Assembly: GCA_019242465.1 (NCBI GenBank)
Contig: JAFAVL010000077.1
Span: 1-8,194, forward strand
Direction: 5' to 3'
From: Chroococcidiopsidaceae cyanobacterium CP_BM_RX_35
Lineage (GTDB): Bacteria; Cyanobacteriota; Cyanobacteriia; Cyanobacteriales; Chroococcidiopsidaceae
Length of the DNA stretch: 8,194 nucleotides
Position 1 is the first letter of the stretch, and each line of letters begins with the position of its first letter. Of this stretch, positions 1 to 5,777 are shown one piece after another. The position numbers were made by a program, and so were the translations under genes. The notes under the pieces were generated by a model that saw only the letters and a list, made by a program, of their open reading frames with translations, was not told the origin of the DNA and searched no databases.

Positions 1-2
1 CA

Positions 3-510
3 GACAGTTCCCCCGCTTCGGACAGTTCGCGTAAACCATCCGCCAACCATGCCTCTTTTTCCACATCCCGTGAAAAGTCAGACTTATTTGCTGGTCCTGA
101 ACGTGTTGAGACAAGCCGCATCAACGATCCGGATCGTCATTTTCCTGGCGATGTAGGCGTTCGCAGCGACGCTGAGGAGTATCAATGGGAAAGAGTGCTG
201 GAAGTTCGCGATAAGTCGGTTACTATCGCCGATGTTTTCCTAAGTGATTGCTGTCTCATCCTCAAACCAGCTTGCTGTTGAGGTCGAGAGAGCACGGGCA
301 TGGGCAAGGGAGCGTGGCCTTGCTCTTTCGCTCTTTGTTGGATGGCGATCATTTATCGAACAAGCTTTGTTTTGGAGTGAGCAGCCGCAGACCAAAGGTC
401 CTCGTTTGGCTATGATATTAATCTAAGAGCGCTTGGTTGAACTTGAGGTATCAGAATCAGGAGCTGAGGCTTGGCTCACTGCACTAGCTTCAACAGATGA
501 CCTCAACTAA
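3..510 (+). pseudogene. Decayed gene, possible SacI-like restriction endonuclease remnant
   Basis: A reading frame enters from the left edge and runs open to a stop at 279-281. The protein-like text then continues in another frame from about 244, is cut by TAA at 424-426, and resumes in that frame to TAA at 508-510. Pieced together, it carries PGDVGVRSD (D codon 150-152), then WERVLEVRDKSVT (E codon 201-203), then VEVERARAWARERGLALSLF and GWRSFIEQALFWS, and after the stop ERLVELEVSESGAEAW. The GDV...LEVRDK pattern is compatible with a PD-(D/E)XK nuclease core. From memory the order of motifs resembles SacI-type restriction endonucleases, but I could not align it. About 20 residues seem to be missing at the frame change, which suggests a deletion as well as a frameshift. 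The N-terminus lies outside the window. The broken state is fairly well supported; the family name is an inference. Confidence 0.5.
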
Positions 511-699
511 CACCTAACACCTTGAGATAGAACAAGTAATAGCGACTGTAGTAAATTTTAAAGGCTGCGGTGCGAACATGGGCGTCGCGCCTGTAGGTCT
601 TTTGCTATACCCCCCCAACTCTGCTCCTGACTCTTTATAGAGTTTCACAGGACTCTGTACCAAATATGATTAAAGAGCCGTTGAGAATTGCCAGTAGAT

Positions 700-1470
700 A
701 TGCCTGTGTTTGAAGGCATTGAATCAATTAATGTACTAGTTGTAGGTGCCAGCCAGGGGATCGGTCTGGGGTTTGTACGACACCTGTTATGCGACGAACG
801 CGTAGGGCAAATCTATGCCACCTGTCGCGATTGTCAACAATCAGAGAACCTGGCCGCGCTCTTGGCACAATATCCGCACCGCCTGAGTTTAATTTCTATG
901 GATATCACTGATGAAGAACAGATTGCCCAGAGCATGACCCAACTTCAGTGCAAAGTCGATAAACTGCATCTCGTGCTCTACTGCGTCGGTTTCCTACATG
1001 AAGGCAATATTCAACCAGAAAAAAGCTTACAGCAGCTTCGTGCTGACCACTTGCTGCGCTACTTCCAGGTCAACAGCATTGGTGCTGTGCTACTCGCTAA
1101 ACATGTGCTGCCGCTGCTTAAGCATAGCGAGAGCAGTGTGTTTGCCAGCATTTCTGCCAAGGTTGGTAGCATTGGTGATAACCAATTAGGCGGCTGGTAT
1201 GGCTACCGGGCTTCTAAAGCAGCGTTGAATATGTTTATGCGAACGGTTGCAATTGAATACGGTCGTAAAAGTCCCAAAACTCTCGTAGTCTTACTCCATC
1301 CTGGCACCACAGATACAAGTCTATCTCAGCCCTTTCAACGCAGTGTTCCCTCAAATAAGTTATTTTCTGTTGAACGAACAGTAACCCAACTGTTGGCGGT
1401 CATTGAGGGGTTACACTCGGACGATAGTGGGCAGTTTTTCTCCTGGGACGGCAGCCTTCTGCTCTGGTAA
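700..1470 (+). CDS. Short-chain dehydrogenase/reductase, C-factor/sniffer-like
   Basis: Predicted cytosolic NAD(P)H-dependent oxidoreductase of the classical SDR superfamily, 256 residues, near the usual 240-260. Visible motifs in order: the Rossmann glycine motif GASQGIG at residues 16-22 after a hydrophobic strand; the structural Asn of NSIGA at 125; a probable catalytic Ser at 152; and YRASK with Tyr169 and Lys173. The context GSIGDNQLGGWYGYRASKAALN and the C-terminal SGQFFSWDG are typical of the C-factor (CsgA)/sniffer carbonyl reductase branch rather than FabG. The substrate cannot be read from the sequence. The ATG at 700 is chosen because it lies just before the first strand; a TTG at 688 would add four residues and has a GAG only two bases away. 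Neither start has a strong Shine-Dalgarno. The next gene begins 36 bases downstream on the same strand. Confidence 0.88.
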   Translation: MPVFEGIESINVLVVGASQGIGLGFVRHLLCDERVGQIYATCRDCQQSENLAALLAQYPHRLSLISMDITDEEQIAQSMTQLQCKVDKLHLVLYCVGFLHEGNIQPEKSLQQLRADHLLRYFQVNSIGAVLLAKHVLPLLKHSESSVFASISAKVGSIGDNQLGGWYGYRASKAALNMFMRTVAIEYGRKSPKTLVVLLHPGTTDTSLSQPFQRSVPSNKLFSVERTVTQLLAVIEGLHSDDSGQFFSWDGSLLLW

Positions 1471-1506
1471 GCATACTGGAATCGCTTATTAGCAATTTAA
1501 ATCGAA

Positions 1507-1929
1507 ATGCATGTTATAAATTTTACAAATCTAGAGACATGTATTCGAGTTTCGCAATCGGTTGTTTTGTCTTATTCTGCTCAAGTAGGCTGTGAAGTAA
1601 CACATAAGATAAAAATGACAGAAGATCATATCCAAGCCGAGTTCCCATTCCAAGTAATGTTACAGTTTCTGAAACTCACTCAAGCGCCGTTAAGAAAGCT
1701 ACTAAACCAATGTCAATTGTCAACAGGGCTGATGCAGGCGGGTGATTCAGCTCTCATCATTGACTGTGATTCTCTATTGGATGTTAAAGAACTGGGGCAA
1801 GAGCAAGCCAAAAACCTAGCTTCAACAGCTGAAATTTTGGGAATTCGGTGGATTTTTATTCGCTACTACGGAAAACCTCTCTATGCCTTCAATTCTAGCC
1901 TTTTGCTTCATTGTTCCGACTACGGGTAA
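1507..1929 (+). CDS. Hypothetical protein, 140 residues
   Basis: I do not recognise this protein. The ATG at 1507 is the first start after an in-frame TAA at 1498, and the frame is open for 140 codons. No signal peptide or clear membrane segment is seen. It has five Cys residues (12, 29, 69, 87, 136) without a metal-binding spacing. The middle (about residues 45-70) looks helical, with FQVMLQFLKLTQAPLRKLL. The second half reads as strand-helix-strand: ALIIDCDSLLDV, a charged helix, then LGIRWIFIRYYGKPLYAF, a layout compatible with a small alpha/beta fold. It follows the SDR gene by 36 bases on the same strand and could be co-transcribed with it. The ribosome binding site is poor (AAATCGAA before ATG), and an internal ATG at 1615 is an alternative start. 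Its AT-rich composition differs from mutS downstream. Real coding is likely but not certain. Confidence 0.55.
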   Translation: MHVINFTNLETCIRVSQSVVLSYSAQVGCEVTHKIKMTEDHIQAEFPFQVMLQFLKLTQAPLRKLLNQCQLSTGLMQAGDSALIIDCDSLLDVKELGQEQAKNLASTAEILGIRWIFIRYYGKPLYAFNSSLLLHCSDYG

Positions 1930-2373
1930 TAGGCGAAGGTAGGTTTCTTGATACATGAACCATTGTTACTAGTAAATTCACCAGAGTATTGTCTTCAAAT
2001 ATTCCCTCTAGCAAAAATTGGCTTTGTTAGTACAAACGTTATCTCAAATATGGGACTTGAAGTGGACTATAAATACTGACATTTTTGGTATAAGTTACAA
2101 AACTTGAATTTAATTTAAGCAATCTGATTTAATTAATTTAAGTGTTCGATTTAACCTTGAATTGATGCTGGCATTAGTGTCTCTACTCATCATGTATTTG
2201 CAGTGACGGCAGCAGACACTTGTTGCTTTTGATCAACCAGACAATGTCCACCAATGCCAGAGTAACTCCTATTGCTTGTTGTGCAGTTAGATGATCAACT
2301 ACGATCGGCAGGGACTGAAGCAGCATCACTGCGATACAGTCTAATAATGACCAAGGCTGATAACTGACCTTCC
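1930..2373. other. AT-rich intergenic region upstream of mutS
   Basis: This 444-base stretch has no convincing gene on either strand. The part from about 1960 to 2165 is strongly AT-rich and contains TATAAAT at 2068-2074 and TATAAG at 2089-2094, possible -10 elements, but neither has a good -35 box at the usual spacing. Clustered short repeats lie at 2103-2163. The part from 2168 to 2373 has more balanced base composition and includes a 12-base imperfect inverted repeat (2168-2179 with 2249-2260) and a 47-codon reading frame on the - strand (2183-2326) that I do not accept as a gene. The mutS promoter must lie here unless the genes upstream read through. I see no rho-independent terminator. 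Confidence 0.6.
2103..2163. repeat. Cluster of AT-rich short repeats, possible regulatory site
   Basis: CTTGAATT occurs at 2103-2110 and 2156-2163, AATTTAAG at 2112-2119 and 2135-2142, and GATTTAA at 2126-2132 and 2148-2154. The first two together form a near-palindrome with one central base and one mismatch (2103-2119). In such AT-rich sequence this could be chance; if functional, it could bind a regulator or form an UP-like element about 210-270 bases before the mutS start. Confidence 0.3.
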
Positions 2374-5031
2374 ATGAGCGTTCCTCCTTCTGCTTCTACC
2401 TTCCCCGATCCTGCTAATGCCAAGCTGATGCCGCGTAACGCTGACTACCGGAAGCTGGATTGCACAAAGCTCTCACCCATGTTTCAACACTTCGTGGAAA
2501 TTAAGGAGCAGTATCCGCATGCCCTGCTGTTATACAGGTGCGGAGATTTCTTTGAAACCTTTTTCCAGGACGCTATTACAGTTTCTAGGGAACTAGAACT
2601 CGTGCTTACCAGCAAAGATGGGGGGAAGGAGATTGGGCGAGTGCCGATGACGGGAGTTCCACACCATGCCTTAGAGCGGCACTGCGCGATGCTGGTGGAA
2701 AAGGGCTATGCAATCGCGATTTGTGACCAAGTTGAAGATGCTGCTGCTGCTGTTGGTTTGGTGCGACGGGAAGTAACACGCGTCCTGACTCCTGGAACGT
2801 TGCTTGATGACGGGATGCTTAAAGCTCGCCGCAATAACTTTTTGGCAGCTGTGGTGATCGCAGGGGAGCATTGGGGCTTAGCATATGCAGATATTTCAAC
2901 TGGGGAATTCTTCACAACCCAAGCCAGCCATCTAGAGCAACTGACGCAAGAGCTGATGCGCTTGCAGCCTTCGGAGGTACTGGTGCCGACTAACGCTCCA
3001 GACTTAGGGAGTTTACTGCGACCTGGAGAAAAGTCTGAGCATTTGCCGAGTTGTTTGCCTACACAATTTTGCTATACGCTCAGGTCGCAAAATCCCTTCA
3101 CTCAGCCAGAAGCACGAGACAGGCTACTACAGCAGTTTAGACTGCGATCACTCGAAGGACTAGGCTGTGCCCACCTCCCCCTTGCTGTGCGAGCCGCTGG
3201 CGGCTTGCTGGAATATTTGGCAGAGACTCAAAAAGAACATCAGGTACCGCTCCAACCGCTACGGACTTACACTGTCAGCGATTATTTGGTGCTTGACCAC
3301 CAAACGCGGCGCAATCTTGAAATCACTCAAACTGTCAGAGATGGGACATTTGTTGGCTCTCTGTTATGGGCACTAGATAAAACTAGCACAGCGATGGGTG
3401 GACGAACTCTACGGCGATGGTTTTTGCAACCCTTGATCGAACTCAAAGGCATTAGGGCACGGCAAGATACCATTCAGGAACTGATAGAAGATAATGCCCT
3501 GCGACAAGACTTGCGGCAACTATTGCGTCAAATTTATGACTTGGAACGGCTGTCTGGGCGTGCTGGTTCAGGGACGGCGAATGCTCGCGATTTAGTTGCT
3601 CTGGCAGATTCACTACTAAGACTACCAGAATTGGCTAGCTTAGTGGCGGCAGCGCGATCGCCATACCTCAGAGCTTTACAGCAGGTGCCACCTGTTTTAG
3701 AACATTTGGGACACCAGCTACGGGCTCATCTAGTAGAGTTGCCACCAATCTATCTCACCGAAGGCGGCTTGATTCGACCTAGTGTTAACCCTCAGTTGGA
3801 CGAAATGCGTGCCACTGTAGAAGCAGATCAACAATGGATTGCCAGTCTAGAAGTTTCGGAGAGAGCCCGGACGGGAATTCCTACAATGAAAGTGGGCTTT
3901 AATAAGACCTTCGGCTACTACATTAGTATTACCCGTGCGAAAGCCGACCAGGTTCCAGATAATTACATCCGCAAGCAAACGCTGACGAATGAGGAACGCT
4001 ACATTACTCCAGAGCTAAAAGAGCGAGAAGCGCGAATTCTGACGGCGCGGGAGGATTTGAACCAACTAGAGTATGAAATTTTTGCTCAGTGGCGCTCTGA
4101 GGTGGGAGAACAGGCAGAACTAATTCGCCATGTTTCTCGCGCTGTGGCAGCAGCTGATGTCTTGTGCGGTTTGGCTGAGGTAGCGGTATATCAGGGTTAC
4201 TGCCGACCTCAGATGGTTGAGGGAAGAGAAATTACGATTGTCGATGGGCGTCATCCAGTGGTGGAGCAGTCGTTGCCATCTGGGTTTTTTGTGCCGAATT
4301 CGACGGAGTTGGGGAGTCGGGAGGAGGGGTTATCGAACCGCAGAGACGCAGAGAACGCAGAGGAACGAGGGGAAGAGATTTCTCCCCATCGCCCCATCTC
4401 CCCACCTCCCTATCCTGACCTTATTATTCTTACGGGTCCGAATGCGAGTGGGAAGAGTTGTTATCTCAGACAGGTGGGGTTGATTCAGTTGCTGGCTCAG
4501 GTAGGAAGTTTTGTGCCAGCAAGTTCGGCGCGGTTGGGGATTTGCGATCGCATTTTTACGCGTGTTGGGGCGGTGGACGATCTAGCGACGGGACAGTCTA
4601 CGTTTATGGTGGAGATGAATGAGACGGCAAATATTTTGAATCATGCTACCTCTCATTCTCTGGTATTGCTGGATGAGATTGGTCGGGGGACGGCGACGTT
4701 TGATGGGTTGTCTATTGCCTGGGCGGTGGCAGAGTACTTGGCAACTGCTATCCGCTCTCGGACAATTTTTGCAACTCACTACCATGAGTTGAATGAACTG
4801 GCATCAATTTTGCCTAATGTGGCAAATTACCAGGTGACAGTGAAGGAGCTACCAGATCAAATTGTGTTCTTGCACCAAGTCCATCCAGGGGGAGCAGATC
4901 GGTCATATGGGATTGAAGCCGGGCGACTGGCAGGTTTACCAGCGACGGTGATTCAGCGGGCGAAGCAGGTTATGGGTCAGATTGAGAAGCACAGCAAGAT
5001 TGCGGTGGGGCTGCGGGCAGGAAGTCAGTGA
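2374..5031 (+). CDS. mutS: DNA mismatch repair protein MutS
   Basis: MutS recognises mismatches and small loops in newly replicated DNA and uses ATP to start methyl-independent or MutL-dependent repair. The 885-residue protein shows the full MutS1 layout: a mismatch-binding domain (about 34-150) with GDFFETF, whose Phe59 and Glu61 match the Phe-X-Glu mismatch wedge; connector and core/lever domains; a clamp with [11 protein letters not shown] at 507-517; and the ATPase with Walker A GPNASGKS (688-695), GQSTFMVEM (740-748), Walker [10 protein letters not shown] (Asp767, Glu768) and ATHYHEL (800-806). The ATG at 2374 is forced by an in-frame TGA at 2365; Met19 is an alternative. An atypical stretch of about 30 extra residues lies at about 650-680, just before Walker A. 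The protein ends soon after the conserved AKQVM segment and lacks an E. coli-like clamp-binding and tetramerising tail. The stop overlaps the next gene. Confidence 0.97.
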   Translation: MSVPPSASTFPDPANAKLMPRNADYRKLDCTKLSPMFQHFVEIKEQYPHALLLYRCGDFFETFFQDAITVSRELELVLTSKDGGKEIGRVPMTGVPHHALERHCAMLVEKGYAIAICDQVEDAAAAVGLVRREVTRVLTPGTLLDDGMLKARRNNFLAAVVIAGEHWGLAYADISTGEFFTTQASHLEQLTQELMRLQPSEVLVPTNAPDLGSLLRPGEKSEHLPSCLPTQFCYTLRSQNPFTQPEARDRLLQQFRLRSLEGLGCAHLPLAVRAAGGLLEYLAETQKEHQVPLQPLRTYTVSDYLVLDHQTRRNLEITQTVRDGTFVGSLLWALDKTSTAMGGRTLRRWFLQPLIELKGIRARQDTIQELIEDNALRQDLRQLLRQIYDLERLSGRAGSGTANARDLVALADSLLRLPELASLVAAARSPYLRALQQVPPVLEHLGHQLRAHLVELPPIYLTEGGLIRPSVNPQLDEMRATVEADQQWIASLEVSERARTGIPTMKVGFNKTFGYYISITRAKADQVPDNYIRKQTLTNEERYITPELKEREARILTAREDLNQLEYEIFAQWRSEVGEQAELIRHVSRAVAAADVLCGLAEVAVYQGYCRPQMVEGREITIVDGRHPVVEQSLPSGFFVPNSTELGSREEGLSNRRDAENAEERGEEISPHRPISPPPYPDLIILTGPNASGKSCYLRQVGLIQLLAQVGSFVPASSARLGICDRIFTRVGAVDDLATGQSTFMVEMNETANILNHATSHSLVLLDEIGRGTATFDGLSIAWAVAEYLATAIRSRTIFATHYHELNELASILPNVANYQVTVKELPDQIVFLHQVHPGGADRSYGIEAGRLAGLPATVIQRAKQVMGQIEKHSKIAVGLRAGSQ
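3654..3661. repeat. HIP1 octamer GCGATCGC
   Basis: Exact highly iterated palindrome of cyanobacterial genomes, inside mutS. Confidence 0.9.
4336..4363 (+). repeat. CGCAGAG-type interspersed repeat inside mutS
   Basis: CGCAGAG occurs three times, at 4339-4345, 4347-4353 and 4356-4362, with steps of eight and nine bases. It encodes [10 protein letters not shown] (residues 655-664) of MutS. It is followed by a pyrimidine-rich stretch (about 4380-4413) repeating CCCCATC/CCCCACC. Both resemble repeat sequences that I remember as scattered through filamentous and other cyanobacterial genomes, which is why I call it an inserted element and not a normal part of mutS. Confidence 0.6.
4544..4551. repeat. 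HIP1 octamer GCGATCGC
   Basis: Exact HIP1 palindrome, inside the ATPase part of mutS. Confidence 0.9.
5019..5024 (+). promoter_or_regulatory. Ribosome binding site of the DUF429 gene
   Basis: AGGAAG inside the last codons of mutS, with its AGGA core five bases before the GTG at 5028. It supports the GTG start and the four-base overlap with the mutS stop. Confidence 0.6.
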
Positions 5032-5777
5032 GATTTATCGGTATCGATTTGGGCTGGCGATCGCAACCGAGTGGTTTATGTTGCTTAGAGTGGTTACATG
5101 GACAACTAGAATTGGTAGCTTTAGACCGAAAAGCTGAGATTGCTGATGTCCTCAGTTGGGTTGATAGCTGTGTCCATCCTGAAGCTCCAGCCATGATCGC
5201 TGTAGATGCCCCAACGCTCATTCCTAATTCGACTGGCATGCGGCTACCCGATCGCCTAAGTCACCAATATTTTGGACGCTATCATGCAGGTTGCTATCCG
5301 GCAAACCTTGGTCGCCCTTTTGCCCAACGTACTGTTGGCTTCGGCTTAGAGCTGGCAGCTAAGGGGTTTGCTCATGCTCCAGAAATTGTGCCTCAGCAGC
5401 TTGGTCGATACCAAATCGAGGTGTTTCCCCATCCAGCAATTGTGCACTTATTCGGCTTGGAGCGGATCTTAAAATACAAAAAGGGCAGCCTTGACGAACG
5501 ACGATTGGAGCTGGAAAAACTTCGCACTTTCATCTTGACTGTTTTGCCTACTCTTAAGCCTCGGATTAATTTACAACAAAAAAGGCAAAAGCTGGAAATA
5601 CCTCTTTTGCCTTCTGGTGGTACTGCCCTCAAAGCTATTGAAGATCAGCTAGATGGCTTAATTTGTGCTTATGTAGGGGCACATTGGTGGTACTGGGGCT
5701 TAGAGCGTAACTGGGTGTTGGGTAACCTCACTACTGGCTACATTGTGGTGCCCAACGCTTGCTCCGTTCCCCTTTAA
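5028..5777 (+). CDS. DUF429 family protein, predicted RNase H-fold nuclease
   Basis: A 249-residue member of the DUF429 family, which is predicted, without firm biochemical proof that I know of, to have an RNase H-like nuclease fold. It starts with a short strand and GIDLGW (Asp7, the expected first metal-binding Asp). Then follow [10 protein letters not shown] with GMRLPDR, the block [13 protein letters not shown] (Pro91-Pro97), EVFPHPA (around 131-137), YKKG (150-153), [11 protein letters not shown] (Glu205, Asp206, Asp209, candidate acidic site) and WWYWGLERN near the end. Length and motif order are those of an intact member. The GTG start overlaps the mutS stop as GTGA, with AGGAAG upstream, so translation is probably coupled to mutS; this hints at a DNA-related role but proves none. 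The last 78 bases are antisense to the 3' end of glgP. Confidence 0.88.
   Translation: MRFIGIDLGWRSQPSGLCCLEWLHGQLELVALDRKAEIADVLSWVDSCVHPEAPAMIAVDAPTLIPNSTGMRLPDRLSHQYFGRYHAGCYPANLGRPFAQRTVGFGLELAAKGFAHAPEIVPQQLGRYQIEVFPHPAIVHLFGLERILKYKKGSLDERRLELEKLRTFILTVLPTLKPRINLQQKRQKLEIPLLPSGGTALKAIEDQLDGLICAYVGAHWWYWGLERNWVLGNLTTGYIVVPNACSVPL
5057..5064. repeat. HIP1 octamer GCGATCGC
   Basis: Exact HIP1 palindrome near the 5' end of the DUF429 gene. Confidence 0.9.

Noticed and set aside
2..112. Reading frame on the - strand running off the left edge, with the helical-looking text EKEAWLADGLRELSEAGELS.
   Set aside because: It is antisense to the better supported + strand remnant and too short to judge without the left flank.
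574..592. GGCG-TCG-CGCC inverted repeat upstream of the SDR gene.
   Set aside because: A four-base stem with a three-base loop is too small to call a structure or repeat element.
602..641. Possible promoter TTGCTA (602-607) with TATAGA (636-641) before the SDR gene.
   Set aside because: The spacing of 28 bases is far from the normal 16-19.
632..645. Short hairpin ACTCT-TTAT-AGAGT upstream of the SDR gene.
   Set aside because: The stem has five pairs, is AT-rich and has no following T run, so it is not a convincing terminator.
2183..2326. 47-codon reading frame on the - strand with two hydrophobic stretches (AVMLLQSLPIVV, GVTLALVDIVWLI), preceded by a GTG.
   Set aside because: It has no ribosome binding site, resembles no family I know, and its open frame extends antisense into the mutS start. 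Chance is the simpler explanation, though a remnant of a membrane protein cannot be excluded.
4217..4483. 88-residue frame in another phase across the mutS insertion.
   Set aside because: It is a shadow of mutS; its Arg/Gln-rich part is just the other translation of the CGCAGAG repeat.
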